NCBI GenBank assembly: GCA_014529385.2
Contig: CM043960.1
Location: 22,766,896-22,830,895, forward strand
DNA: 64,000 nt
Direction: 5' to 3'
Source: Adiantum capillus-veneris
Lineage: Eukaryota; Streptophyta; Polypodiopsida; Polypodiales; Pteridaceae
The position numbers and the translations under genes are program-made. The notes beneath the pieces were generated by a model. That model worked only from the letters and a program-made list of their open reading frames with translations, did no database searches and was not told where the DNA came from. Each line of letters opens with the position of its first letter. Within the stretch, counting starts at the first letter, position 1. Positions 1 to 12,870 of this stretch are shown piece by piece.

Positions 1-1
1 G

Positions 2-2659
2 CCACCAAGACATGTATGTGAAGGTTGCGTTCTTGGAAAGATGCACAGATTTGCATTTTTGCAGGATGGTTCAGTTAGAGAGACACGAAAGTTGCAGCTT
101 GTACACAGTGATGTATGTGGCCCTATGAGGACGCCATCTATAGGAAACAGCCTTTATTTTGTGACCTTCATTGATGACTTTTCCAGGTTTTGTTGGGTGT
201 ATCCACTCAAAGAAAAGTCAGACGTGTTTGCAGTTTTTCAACATTATGTCGCCATGGTTGAAAATGAAACAGGTTGCAAAGTACAGACTCTTCGTACCGA
301 TCGAGGAGGTGAATACATGTCAGGTGCATTTAAGGATTTTTTGGGAAAGAAAGGCATTAAACACCAATGCACTATTCCATACACACCACAACAGAATGGT
401 GTTGCAGAAAGGAAGAACAGGGCTTTAATGGAGACGGCTAGATGTATGCTCAAGGCTAAGAGTTTGCCTCATAAGCTATGGATGGAGGCAGTTGCTTGTG
501 CAGCACATGTTTTGAACACGTGTCCTACTCGTGCCTTGAAGACCATTACTCCATATGAAGCTTGGTATGACAAAAAACCTTCAGTCAGTTATCTTCGTGT
601 TTTTGGTTGTCTTGCTTATGCTCACATCTCTCAGCAGTTACGTGGGAAGCTTGATGATAAGGAAATCAAATGTATATTTGTGGGGTACATTAGTGGAAGT
701 AAAGGTTATAGACTTTACAATCCTGCTACAAACAAGATTTTTGAAAGTCGTGATGTAATTTTTGCAAAAACTACTGCTCAACCTATGGTTTCTTTTGATG
801 TACCTCATATGCAGACACATGATGTATTTGAAGGTTTGCTTCCTTCTTTTGTGGAGAATCAAGAATCACAACAGGTTGATAATCTTGATCAATCTTTTGA
901 TCAGCATGTGACACCTCATGATGTAGAGGAAATTGTGCGTGAAGAGAAAGAAGTTCTCAGGGAAGAAAGAACCTTGCCTAAATGGGTTCAGAAAACTTTG
1001 CAGGATAGCAAGTTGGATGCACCGTTGCCACGAAAAACACGTGCTGGTACTACTTTTGGCAGAGAGCAAGTAGATTTGGCTTGCTTTAGCACTCTTTGTG
1101 ATGTAGATGAGCTTGATTCATTTGAACAAGCTTTAGAGTGTGTTCAGTGGAAAGATGCTATGCAGCAAGAAATTGATTCTATTCATAAGAATCATACATG
1201 GGATCTAGTGGACTTGCCTACAGGTAAAAAGCCTATTGGTACAAAGTGGGTTTTTAAGGTAAAAAAGAAACAAGATGGTACTGTTGACAGGTACAAAGCA
1301 AGGCTTGTGGAAAAAGGCTATGCGCAACAGAAAGGCATAGATTATGATGAAACCTTTGCTCCTACTTCTCATGCGTCCACAGTTAGATCACTAGTTGCAA
1401 TTGCTGCTCATCATGGTTGGAAAGTGCATCAGTTGCCCATATCAAAACTGCTTTTTTGAATGGTGATTTGCAGGAAGAAGTTTATGTAAGAACAACCAAG
1501 TGGTTTTGTTGTAAAAAGGTCAAGAGCAAAAGGTATGTAGATTGCGTAAAGCTTTGTATGGTCTCAAACAGGCTCCAAGAGCATGGTATGAGAAGATACA
1601 TACTTATTTGATTGGCCAGGGATTTCAGAATAGTCCAACAGAAAGTACTTTGTATGTCAAAAAGAGAGATGGAGTTCTCATTATGCTAACACTTTATGTG
1701 GATGATATGCTTCTTACAGGCAATACTGCAGATGAAATTGAAGCGTTTAAAGATGCTTTGAGAAAAACCTTTGAGATGTCTGATCTTGGTCTGCTACATT
1801 ATTACTTGGGTATTCAGTTTGTGCAATCAGAGGATGGCATATACATGTTGCAGGCAAAATATTTGCATAAAATTTTGGACAAGTTTGGTATGAAAAATTG
1901 TAAGCCAATCTCTACACCCGTAGAAACTGGATCAAAGTTGAGCATGCATGATGCTGGAGAACCTTTTGATGTACATACTTATGCAGCAGTGGTTGGTTGC
2001 TTGATATATTTGGCAGGCAACACTCCTCCAGACATTCAATTTGGGGTTTCACAAGCAAGCAGATTTATGCACAGCCCAGGTATGCATCATTGGCAGGCTG
2101 TGAAGCGCATACTTCGTTACCTTTCAGGTACCCTAATCTTGCCGTTCTTTCCAAGGGGGGATATGTATGGAAAGCAAGTTCTATGCAGCTTCTTGGTTAC
2201 AGCGATTCAGATAGGGCTGGTGATTTTGACACACGACATTCCACAAGTGGCAATTGTTTTTTCTTGGGAAATGCATGTATATCTTGGCTAAGCAAGAAGC
2301 AACCCACAGTGGCTACATCAACTTGTGAACCTGAGTACAGGGCAGCTTTCACGGCAACAGTTGATTGTGTATGGATACGCAGGTTATTGGCAGATCTTTG
2401 TGAGTGTCAACAGGCACCCACTACCATTTTCACTGACAGTCAGAGTGCTATGGCAGTTGCAAGGAATCCAGTATTTCATGCAAGAACAAAGCACATAGAG
2501 GTTCACTACCACTATGTCAGGGAAAGGCTACATGCAGGGGAGATCACACTAACTTACTATCCTACATAGGATAACATTGTAGATCTATTTACGAAGGCGT
2601 TATCACGAGAAAAGTTTGAAGCTTTCCGAAAAGCTTTGGGCTTACTCTCATACACATGA
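2..2659 (+). pseudogene. pol: copia pol polyprotein (integrase-RT-RNase H), broken
   Basis: This encoded the integrase, reverse transcriptase and RNase H that copy and insert the element. Visible motifs are CEGC of the zinc finger at the start, integrase core HSDVCGPM, FIDDFSRF, LRTDRGGEY and QQNGVAERKN, the RT signature YVDDM (YVDD at 1695-1706), KARLV and KALYGLKQAPRAW, and RNase H DSDRAGDFDTRHSTSG and KHIEVHYHYVRE. The reading frame is lost near 1430-1440, again by single extra bases near 1488 and 1517, and again near 2140-2160. An in-frame TAG follows at 2567-2569, before the usual DLFTKAL tail, which ends at 2659. No single frame covers more than about half of it. Confidence 0.93.
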
Positions 2660-2706
2660 TGATCTGCTACCTTGTACGGATTCACACTATCACTACAGGG
2701 GGGATT

Positions 2707-2983
2707 TGTAGACATGTAGTAGTGTTAGTGTGTATACACGCTTCACCAGGGGCACTTTTCTCCCACTGGGTTTTTCCCCCTGGACATCTGGTGTGAAAGG
2801 ACACCTTATCTCTTAGGGTTTCATATAAGCTTTGTAGCTCTGAGTTTATATACACTATTATTCTAATATAGAGAGAGAGACTACAGAGATCTCGTACGCA
2901 AGTTCTGTGTCTTCTCCTTCTCCATCTTCTTCCTACTCTGAGTTGTCGTCTTCCTTCTGTTTTCTGTTTCATCATCTTCAACA
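2707..2983 (+). repeat. copia 3' LTR with polypurine tract
   Basis: A purine run (CAGGGGGGATTT, 2695-2706) precedes TGTAGACATG, and the repeat ends in CTTCAACA, giving TGT...ACA termini over 277 bp. A TATA-like TTTATATAC lies near 2847. The base after 2983 begins AGTTTAAAA, which matches the sequence at 6147 in the second tandem copy and confirms the edge. The 5-bp target duplication expected upstream of the element (AGTTT) is outside the window. Confidence 0.8.
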
Positions 2984-5900
2984 AGTTTAAAAACTTACAA
3001 AAAAAAGAAAAACATTAAAAACTCTTAGAAAATCATTAAAAACTCAAAAATTGACACAATATGATAAAAATTTCATAAAACCTTCAACAAATTCTAGAAA
3101 ATTCATAGAAAATTTAAAAAAATCAAAACATTCCCAAAAAAATTATAAAAAAATCATAAAAATACTAAAAATTTTAGAAAATTCAAAATTTTACAAAAAA
3201 TTAATGAAATTGAAAAGAAAGTTGTCGAAAGTGCCAGAAATACCAAGAAAAGCAAAAAAAGCAAAGCGGGGAAGTGTACTACAAAGCGAGTAAAAATTGA
3301 GAATAGCAGCAAGGAAAAAAACTGACCAAACTATGCAAAAGCGAACAAGTCGAAAAAAACAAAGCCGAGAAAATTACAGTGCGCAAAGCAAACTAGATCA
3401 GTCGGAAAAAGCTGGAAAACAGTCAACTTGAAGTCATGAGCGGCATACAAATTTCTAAATTTGTCAAAATCAAGTCGAAAATCGACCAATCAAGGTGGAT
3501 TGCAAATTAAGTGGTTCAATGCCCAGGTTTTCATAGTTTCAAAAGGTTGCAATTAATTTTGAAACTGTTAAGCTAGAGTTAATAAACTCTTGTCAGTCTG
3601 AGAGCAGTCAACTGTCAAAATTTCTTTGTCATAAGCAGTATTGTCAAACCCAAGCAGGAGAAATTTTGCTAAGCAAAGTCAAAAACTGCTAGAAGACAGT
3701 TTTTACAGAGCAAGCCAACATGGACTCAAATCGAGCCGAGAGTTCAAGTACAACAAAGCAAGCTAGTAGCCTTGACAACACAGGCACAAATGCAAAAGAG
3801 TAGCTTCTACAACTATATGGCTACAATGGGGATAAACTTTTGTACATAGATTCAGAAGGCCAAAGATACTTGATGAGCAGCAAAAGAAACACAGGAGCCA
3901 CGATTCTATTGATCAGAGTGAAGCCAGATTGGAAAGACTCCCAGATGTTCACAGACTTCAGTGGAGCCAGGTATTGCAAGCTTAAAGATGAAGTGCAGAT
4001 AAGTGTTCATAAATCAACCCAAGTGTTCATCTAGAAATTTGCACAAGTCAGTAAAACATACAGTTGGGGCATATGCAATCAGAATCATTGTACATGGATT
4101 ATAGTGGTTAGATCTATAGTCGACAGCTAGAATTGCAAGATCCAACAGATCAACCAATTGAAACCAATCTAATTGGAGAACCAAATCAAAGACGGTATAA
4201 AGGTCAAGACATAGCAGTCTACAACTTGATGCTTAGTGTTTCAAAAGGAGATGCCGACAACTTGGCCAGCATAGAAGCTGAAACTTCTCATCTAGAGCTT
4301 GACATGATAGAGCAAATGAAATATCACCATTCATGGAGTATTGCTCAGATTGTGGACGGAAAGGTGGACATTTTTCTGAAGATTGTCCAAGAAATCTTGA
4401 CAACATTGATACATCAACTGCCAACAAGCAAGGTACAAACAAAATTGGAAATGAGAATCTCGATGTAAGTTCATTTAACTCGTCACTTTTAATGTCATCA
4501 GATGATTCTGCATTACCATTAGAAGCACCAGCAATAGCATTGCAAGTTCAAAATCAGCATAAAGATGCACAGGCACCTGAAAAGCTTAAAATTGATTCTT
4601 TGAACAACAAATTTCTGCATGAATTTGGTCAAGGTGTCCAGATATCAACGAAAGTTGAGAAGACGGTTAAGTTTGCAAAGGATTTTGCATCCATTGCCAC
4701 AACTGTGCAATCATTCACGAGTCTAACGGACACATCAAACAGAATGTTGTTAGCATTGTATGGTACACATAGTTCATATGCACACTATGTAGACCAAAAA
4801 GGAAAACTGTACAAAAACGATCAACCAGTGTTTGAACGTCCCACATACCAGCTCATAGAAGTGCGTCCAGTGTGATAGAGCAGAAAGGATGGTTCATTTC
4901 AAAGGAAAGAATCTATTATAGCCCATCCTCTCTAGAGTTGAAAGATATTACCCAAGGGAACCCAGAAATCTGTTCAGAGCCAAACTCTCCTCCATTAGAA
5001 ATCAAGCTTCAGCAAACGAGCACATACTTTGACCAAAACAATCGTAGATATAGACGAGAGTCTAGCATCTATAATGCCTTTGGTCCTGAAACCACAGAAG
5101 CTCATATCATAGGAGACCCATGGGATAGACAATATCAGGGCAAAGACAATGCTATTTATAGCTTGACTTGGGGGATAATTTGTCATGTTTCAAGAACATA
5201 CATAGAAATCTATGCAGAAAGTTCATAGATGCCAATCATACCAAGTGCTACCCAAAGCGTGCCTTCACAGTCCCAAAAGGTGAGAATAAATCAGAGCCAA
5301 ACAGACTTGAACTCTTACAATGAAGCGGGCTATAGTGATCACCTTAGGAAGGGGGGAGCTGTAAATTCATCAAGCTCAGCTTATGTACCAAGAAATGCTA
5401 CACCAGTTAGAATCCCTCGAGCCTCTAGTCCACAAACTCCTTCAAAGCAGAAACCATTGAAAGATCATATGGTTGTTGGAAGTTTCCAATTGACCCAAGT
5501 TCCCTCAGAATCTGCAGACAAATGCTTATATGAAAATCATCAAAGACAAAAGTTTCAGCTGACCTCAACAAGTCAAAGTCAAAAGCCGACAAATCCAATA
5601 GTGTTCAAACAGTTACATGTGACCAAGCTCACATATGCATATCAAGATGCACATGGTAACGAATATCAGCAAGATCATGACCTTGTACAAACCCCTATGG
5701 ATAGTAAGAGTGAAGTCAAAGACTATTTGAAGATGATGCAAAGCCTCAAGTTGTTGGAACAGGTGACAAAAAAGTCAAAGTCAATGGGAGCTAAAGTCCA
5801 AAAAGCTACACAAAGGTCACCACCAAAACCTCCTTCGAAGAGACAGATTGTTCCAAAAAGTACAATGGATCTTTTAAGATCAAAGGTTACCCAAAGGCAG

Positions 5901-8900
5901 GAGGACAATGCTCAACAATTGCAAAAAAGTGCAGTATCACAGTCATACAAGTTGACATCAACGGAAGCAGGTGATCAAAGCAAAGAAAATGCAGATAAAG
6001 CTCAACCAAAGGACTCTGCCCATGCAATCCAGCCCACGCGCACACCGCCTTCAATGCCATCACAAAAAATAAAAAAAAAAGATTAGAAAATCACAAAAAT
6101 TAGAAGAATAAAAAGCTCACCAAAAACTCAAAAAAAATCAGAAAAGAGTTTAAAAATTTACAAAAAATAGAAAAACATTGAAAATTGACAAAAACATTAA
6201 AAACTCTTAGGAAATCATCAAAAAATAAAAAATTGACGCAAATAAGTCACAAAAATGATAAAAATTTCATAAAACCTTCAAAAAATTCTAGAAAATTTAT
6301 AAAAATCAAAACATTCCCCAAAACATTATAAAAAAATCATGAAAATACTAAAAAATTTAGAAAATTCAAAATTTCACAAAAAATTAATAAAATTGAAAAG
6401 AAAGAAATCGAAAGTGCCAAAAAAACCCAAAAAAGCAAAAAAAGCAAAGCTGGGAAGCCTACTACAAAGCGAGCAAAAATTGAGAATAGTAGCTAGGAAA
6501 AAAATCGAGCAAACTGTGAAAAAGCGAACAAGTCGAAAAAAACAAAACTGAGAAAATTATAGTGCGCAAATCAAACTAGATCAGCCGAAAAAAGCTAAAA
6601 ACGGTCAACTCAAAGTCGTGAGCGGCATACAAATTTCTAAATTTGTCAAAATCAAGCCGAAAATCGATCAATCACGGTGGATTGCAGATTAAGTTGTTCA
6701 AGGCCCAGGTTTTCATTGTTTCAAAAGGTTGCAATTAATTTTGAAACTGTCAAGTTAGAGTTAATCAACTCTTGTGAGTCTGGGAGCAGTCAACTGTCAA
6801 AATTGTTTTGTCATAAGCAGTATTGTCAAACCCAACCAGGAGAAATTTTGCTAAGCAAATTCAAAAACTGCTAGGAGACAATTTTTATAGAACAAGCCAA
6901 CATGGACTCAAATCGAGCCAAGAGTTCAAGTACAACAAAGCAAGATAGTAGCCTTGACAACACAAGCACAAATGCAAAAGAGCAGCTTCTACAACTATAT
7001 GGCTATAATGGGGATAAATTTTTGTACACAGATTCAAAAGGCCATAGATACTTAATGAGCGGCAAAAGAAACACATGAGCCACAATTCTATTGATAAGAG
7101 TGAAGCCATATTCGAAAAACTCCCAGATGTTCACAGACTTCAGTGGAGCCAGGTATTACAAGCTTAAAGATGAAGTGCAGATAAATGTTCATAAAATCAA
7201 CCCAAGTGTTCATCTAGAAATTTGCACAAGTCAGTAAAACATACAGTTGGTGCATTTGCAATCAGAATCATTGTACATGGATTATAGTGGTCAGATCTAT
7301 AGTCGAGAGCCAGAATTGCAAGATCCAAGAGATCAACCAATTGAAGCCAATCTAATTGGAGAACCAAATCAAAGACGGTACAAAGGTCAAGACATAACAG
7401 TCTACAGCTTGATGCTTAGTGTTTTACAAGGAGATGCCGACAACTTGGCCAGCATAGAAGCTGAAACTTCTCAGCTAGAGCTTGACATGACAGAGAAAAT
7501 AAAATATCACCATTCATGGAGTATTGCTCAGATTATGGACGGAAAGGTGGACATTTTTTTGAAGATTGTCCAAGAAATCCTGACAACATTGATACATCAA
7601 CTGCCAACAAGCAAGGTACAAAGAAAATTGGAAATACGAATCTCGATGTAAGTTCATTTAACTCATCACTTTTAATGTCATCAGATGATTCTGCATTACC
7701 ATTAGAAGCACCAGTAATAGCATTGCAACTTCAAAATCAGCATAAAGATGCATAGGCACCTGAAAAGCTTAAAATTGATTCTTTGAACAACAAATTCCTG
7801 CATGAATTTGGTCAAGGTGTCCAGATATCACCGAAAGTTGAGAAGACGGTTAAGTTTGTAAATGATTTTGCATCCATTGCCACAACTGTGCAATCATTCA
7901 CGAGTCTAAGGGACACATCAAACAGAATGCTGTTAGCATTGTATGGTACACATAGTTCATATGCACACTATGTAGACCAAAAAGGAAAACTGTACAAAAA
8001 GGATCAACCAGTGTTTGAACGTCCCACATACCAGCTCATAGAAGTGTGTCCAGTGATAGATCAAAAAGGATGGTTCATTTCAAAAAAAAGAATCTATTAT
8101 AGCACATCCTCTTTAGAGCTGAAAGATAATACCCAAGTGAACCCAGAAATCTGTTCAAAGCCAAACTCTCCTCCATTAGAAATCAAGCTTCACCAAACGA
8201 GCACATACTTTGACCAAAACAATCATAGATATAGACGAGAGTCTAGCATCTATAATGCCTTTGGTCCTGAAACCACAGAAGCTCATATCATAGGAGACCC
8301 ATGGGATACACAATATCAGGGCAAAGATAATGCTATTTATAGCTTGAGTTGGGGGATAATTTGTCATGTTTCAAGAAGATACATAGGAAACTATGCAGAA
8401 AGTTCACAGATGCCAATCATCAACAGTGCTTCCCAAAGTGTGCCTTCACAGTCCCAAAAGGTCAGAATAAATCAAAGCCAAATAGTTTTGAACTCTTACA
8501 ATGAAGCGGGCTATAGTGATCACCTTAGGAAGGGGGGAGCTGTAAATTCATCAAGCTCAGCTTATGTACCAAGAAATGCTACACCAGTTAGAAGCCCTCG
8601 AGCCTCTAGTCAATAAACTCCTTCAAAGCAGAAACCATTGAAAGATTATATGGTTGTTGGAAGTTTCCAATTGACCCAGGTTCCCTCAGAACCTGCAGAC
8701 AAATACTTATATGAAAATCATCAAAGACAAAAGTTTCAGCTGACCTCCACAAGTCAAAGTCAAAAGCCGACAAATCCAATAGTGTTCAAACAATTACATG
8801 TGAGCAAGCTCACATATGCATATCAACATACACATGGTAACGAATATCAGCAAGATCATGACCTTGTACAAACCCCTATGGATGGTAAGACTGAAGTCAA

Positions 8901-9204
8901 AGACTATTTGAAGATGATGCAAAGCCTCAAGCTGCTAGAACAGGTGGCCAAAAAGTCAAACTCAATGGGAGCTAAAGTTCAGAAAGCTACACAAAGGTCA
9001 CCACCAAAACCTCCTTCGAAGAGACATATTCTTCCAGAAAGTACAATGGATCTTTTAAGGTCAAAGGTTACCCAAAGGCAGGAGGACAATGCTCAACAAT
9101 TGCAAAAAAGTGGAGTATCACAGTCATACGAGTTGACATCAACGGAAGCAAGTGATCAAAGCAAAGAAAATGCAGATAAAGCTCAACCAAAGGACTCTGC
9201 CATA
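2984..9204 (+). repeat. tandem duplication of a ~3.18-kb unit
   Basis: Copy 1 runs from 2984 (truncated by the copia insertion) to about 6023. Copy 2 runs from about 6147 to 9204. Matching landmarks sit 3181-3183 bp apart, for example 3301/6483, 4203/7386 and 5991/9172. Each unit has an A-rich leader full of AAAAATT and AAAAAC words, then a long decayed ORF. The copies part at the triplet after GACTCTGCC. The leaders (about 2984-3719 and 6086-6901) hold no gene that I can recognise. Confidence 0.9.
3720..6085 (+). pseudogene. gag-like long ORF, tandem copy 1, decayed
   Basis: The likely start is the ATG at 3720 (MDSNRAESSSTTKQ), after the A-rich leader. The product is hydrophilic and rich in Ser, Gln and Lys. 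It carries a cysteine cluster CSDCGRKGGHFSEDC (4342-4386) resembling a retroviral zinc knuckle but with one extra residue before the His, and a Lys/Gln-rich C-terminal third. Motifs of the form Y-x-D-x-x-G-x-x-Y recur along it (LYIDSEGQRY, MFTDFSGARY, HYVDQKGKLY). Breaks include a TAG near 3800, a one-base loss near 4012, a two-base insertion near 4872 and a TAG at 5226. Copy 2 is intact at each of these places. I do not recognise the family; a gag-type structural protein is an inference from the zinc knuckle and the LTR-element surroundings. Confidence 0.55.
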
Positions 9205-9282
9205 GCAAAGACAGTCAATTCAGACACGAATCCTGAGATGATCACGTGCAAATTATTTGTGAACACGAAGAAAAGCTGTTGA
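6902..9282 (+). pseudogene. gag-like long ORF, tandem copy 2, decayed
   Basis: This is the same ORF as in copy 1, starting at the ATG at 6902. It is open where copy 1 has its TAG near 3800 (here CAG), and the longest open stretch is 7783-8616. Its own breaks are a TGA near 7077, a TAG near 7753 and a TAA near 8614, where copy 1 is open. Both copies share a TAA near 7236 and a change of frame at the zinc-knuckle region near 7516; those are either older damage, an intron or a recoding site. The cysteine cluster has lost one Cys (CSDYGRKGG). The tail after 9204 differs from copy 1 and ends at 9282. Confidence 0.55.
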
Positions 9283-10866
9283 TAGCCGTTTTTTCGGCTC
9301 TCCATAATTGCCATACTAAGTTACTCCACCCTACCAAATTCACCCAAACGCTATGGCTATCCCTACCATTTCACTGTACATAGGCGTGTGTGAGTTAGGG
9401 GGCTTTTCCCATATCTTCTTAAAAACCCTCAGCTAGCTAGTCACTGGGCTAGTTGAGCCAAAAAAATAAAAGTATATTATGGCCTCTTTGTGTGTAAATA
9501 TTTCATTGTATATATGGCCTAAATATAGGGATTTTTTATAATTATTTTGGTATTTTATTTAAATATTTCTACTTAGGTGTGTGTTTTATTAAACCTATGT
9601 ACACCTTCTTTCATCCTCTTACACCATAATTAATTTTTTGCCAATATGTACATACTTTAACCTCATATTTTTCCTTTATACAAATCACTCACATTTCACC
9701 TCACACCTCCCTCAAATAAAAATTGATTTCTACTCATTGGTTACGTTTATTATATTATTTACTTGCATACCTTTTCCTCTTTCACCCAAAATAATTCAAG
9801 GAGGGACCATATCAATATCATATGATTCCAATCCAACTCCTCCATATTTTATTATTATTTTTACTCATTATTTAACACCATTGTGCACCATGAGGCTCAT
9901 TGAGGAAAGTCCATAAATAGTCTATACACTAGTCCCACCATGTATATATATTCTTTATTCACCAATAATCCTCCTCCATGCATGGGTCAAGGGCAACTTG
10001 GATGCTTTGTATTATAATATGACAAAGGAGGGGCTCACTCTTGGATGCATTGTACAAATTCAACAAAGGAGGGGGCCACTAAAAGACTTTTGCAGGCATA
10101 AAAAACAGGCTTTTTGGTGAGAATTTTGGCACCTATCTCCACTCCGAATTTGGAGCGGTGGTCAAAAGAGAAAATGTAGGCCAGGCTCTGAATAATCACC
10201 TCAAATTTTTTCATGATTTTTGGAGGTACCAGCGGTGAGCTATGATTTTTTTAGTGGACCCCAGTCTGCCCACTTTTCTCACAAGTAGCCCTTAGTCTTT
10301 TCTCACCCTTCCACACACCTACTCACTCTTACACATCCCTCCCTCTCCTTCCCTCACTCAAACCTGCACTTTCCATGGCTTCTCCAACCCTCTTCACCAT
10401 TACCCTTCTCTCTCATCCCTATAGTTCTTTTATGAACCTCTACATACATACACCCTCTCCATGTCTCTCTCTATTGCTTCTATGTTACAATTTCATTTAC
10501 CTCTCCTAAAAATATCTAAAATTCAGCATCTTAACCATGATAACTTCTGAAAATTGAGGATTTTTCATCAACAAATCCTCTTTTCATCGTGGTGGTCAAC
10601 CGTGGCGGCGGCGTAAAGAAGCGAAGAAGAAGAAGAAGACCAGCGGTCATTTTTTCCACAATCTACACAAGGGTGAGTTCAAGCTTCTTCAAAGCTTCAC
10701 CATTTCAATGATTCTCTTTTAATTCACCCCTCTTCCTTCATCAAATCAACTCACTCTACCCATTGTAAATGTAACATTAACTTTCTAGTGATTACTAACA
10801 TACTAACACAAAATAGCATTGACCTAACCATAAAAGACACCTCACCTCAAGACATGTGTATAGTAA

Positions 10867-10903
<37 letters not shown>

Positions 10904-11040
10904 CCTCCTTACTTACTTTCACCTTATCTACCATCAATAATGCTCTCTTTTGAACCCACACCCATGACTCAAGCAGACAAAGAAGGCCCGCAATGTTTTG
11001 ATATTCAAAAAAATCATAATCCTGATTTGTTAGCTTGTAA
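9283..11040. other. non-coding stretch, no gene seen
   Basis: AT-rich sequence with C/T-rich patches, for example 10290-10480. No ORF on either strand looks like a known protein. It could be the U3 part of an LTR whose promoter lies at 11079, but no matching second LTR is in the window. Confidence 0.5.
10869..10898. repeat. (CT)15 microsatellite
   Basis: Fifteen uninterrupted CT dinucleotides followed by a looser pyrimidine tract to about 10915. Any reading frame across it is an artefact of the repeat. Confidence 0.95.
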
Positions 11041-11078
11041 ATTAGGATTTCCAATAATCTTTATGAGGGGTCTCCAAC

Positions 11079-11295
11079 CTATAAATAGACCCCTCTCCTT
11101 CTTGTAAAACAACCTCCAATATCTCACATAGCACCCCAACACTCTATACGTGAGGAGAGACTTAGGTGTAGCAACCACTTGTGAGCTTCACTCTTGGTGT
11201 GAGAGAAGCCTTCAAGCTACACATTGTAAGTGAGAGAGCGTGAGTTCCACAAATCTCAAAACCACTATTGTATATGCTCCTTCATCATCAATAAA
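11079..11295 (+). promoter_or_regulatory. LTR-like TATA box and poly(A) signal pair
   Basis: CTATAAATAG at 11079-11088 is a good plant TATA box, with CCAAT at 11051. About 200 bp later AATAAA occurs at 11290-11295. TATA followed by AATAAA at this distance is the U3-R-U5 pattern of an LTR. LTR ends and a primer binding site could not be fixed, so this is a candidate only. Confidence 0.4.
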
Positions 11296-12124
11296 TTGAG
11301 GTTTGGTGCATCAAAGGCGTGATTCGACGTTCAAATCTTCGTCCTTCCATTTGTGCAATACGGTTTGGTGAATTCAAGGTGACTTGTGTATTTTGAGTTT
11401 TTATCGGTTGATCTTGATTTTAGAAAGTTTTTTAGTGTGTTTTTCATTGCCATTTTTTTGTCCATTGTAAGAGGGTATTGTGGTGAGAGGTCTCCCACAC
11501 CCTAAGACAGTGTGTGTGTGTTTTGGCAATGTTTAGCAATCACTAAGCATTGAGTGAGTTTTGTACAAGTTCTATGATAGCATCATAACGAACCATCTCC
11601 ATTTGCAAGTCACAAATAAGGTATTACGCAAGATCCTTTCCTCTCTCTCTTCCCTTTGCTCTAGCTCTCTCTGGTCCATTTCATGTGTGTCTTGGTGTGA
11701 GGTTGCTTGTGTGTGTTGTGTGGTGCATCTTCTTGGTTGTGCCAAAATCTCTCTTGCGTCCTAGTTCGCATACCATAACTAGGTGGTGCCCCTATCTTGT
11801 TTGGGTTTGGCTGTGGGTTTGTTGTTGTGTTGTGCTTGTGGTTGCCCCAGCCCCAATTGAGCAGCACGGGAGCCTTGAGGGGTGTTTAGAGGTCGCCTCT
11901 CTTGTTGCCCGCCCCGGACCGCCTCACTGTCAAGTGAAGGAGAGCTAGATTTTCAGCTAGACAAGAATCTCATGTTCTTTTGCACTTGAAAAAGATGTGG
12001 CCAACCACAGTTGGAAGATTCTCCTGAATTTTTGAGCATATCTGGAAACAAATGATCAGAATGCTAGGGAATCATCTCCACCACCATTGAAGTAAGTTCA
12101 CAGATCATCATAGCTCAATTCCAC
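11296..12124. other. non-coding stretch, no gene seen
   Basis: G/T-rich sequence with many TGTG and CTCT words. It would be the U5 and leader region if the TATA/AATAAA pair marks an LTR. No coding signature was found. Confidence 0.4.
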
Positions 12125-12870
12125 ATGGTCACAACAAAAGATATACCGGACAACATCATAATGGGAATGCTAATGGCCCATAAGACGTTAGAGATACAGA
12201 ATGTAAACATGACAGAATCATCACAGACAACAAAGAATGAAGACCAAGACTGGTCACTCGCAAACAACAGCACAAGGTCCTCAAGCACAGTTAAAATGAA
12301 CACTTATATCAAAGCAGATCTTATTGAAGATGATTCATCTTCAGCAATCAGAACTTCAGAAGAGCTTGAAGAAAATTAGGCAATAGCAAGTGCAGATCAA
12401 ACAGAGCAAAGAGCAACCACAATAGCTATTGAGCAGAGAATGCCACCAAAGCCAGAATTTAAAAAGAATGAGGTTGCAGACAACCAAGAAGCAATAGGAA
12501 GTCCAAAAATCAAGACATTGCCAGTTGAATCAGCCGATGAAAGTCGGACTGGAAATCATAGTCTCAAGCTACCCTCCATAGAGACACAATTAGATTTAGA
12601 TGAGACCATGGCAAAAGCAGGACAAAGCTACAATAGAACCAACAAAATTGAGAATAGCTATAGTTCTTAGGAGTACAAAAGGAGCAAGTGTCAGATGCAA
12701 TGCTCTACTGGATAAAGAAGCAAAGTGCAATATGGTTGCAGACAACATTCAGAGCATTCTAGAGATTACTCCATGCAAGCATGATAGAAAAACAATGCAA
12801 GGTTTTGTGGGACGCATGTCTAACCTCACCATCCTATCTTATTGCAGTATTAGCGAGAACCGTGATTAAT
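12125..12870 (+). pseudogene. decayed ORF, possibly retroelement gag/protease remnant
   Basis: Three adjoining open stretches (12125-12379, 12440-12670 and 12600-12869) encode an acidic, Ser/Thr/Glu-rich protein broken by a TAG at 12377 and by a frame change near 12660. The last part reads RCNALLDKEAKCNMVADNI, which has the shape of a retropepsin active-site segment but with DKEA in place of DTGA or DSGA. Composition is like the Gln/Lys-rich ORFs at 3.7-9.3 kb. The protease link is weak, and no function can be claimed. Confidence 0.3.

Larger units (their letters stand above)
1..2983 (+). mobile_element. Ty1/copia-type LTR retrotransposon, 3' part only
   Basis: The window opens inside the element. 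In order it shows the end of the GAG-pre-integrase zinc finger, the integrase core, reverse transcriptase, RNase H, a polypurine tract and a 3' LTR. Integrase before reverse transcriptase is the defining copia order. The 5' LTR, gag and protease lie left of the window. The right boundary at 2983 is supported independently, because the next base starts sequence homologous to 6147 onward in the second copy of the tandem unit. The element therefore jumped into an already duplicated unit or into one of its copies. Several frameshifts show it is dead. Confidence 0.93.

Noticed and set aside
10842..11107. Open frames on both strands over the CT repeat
   Set aside because: Dinucleotide repeats lack stop codons in some frames; no conserved residues outside the repeat.
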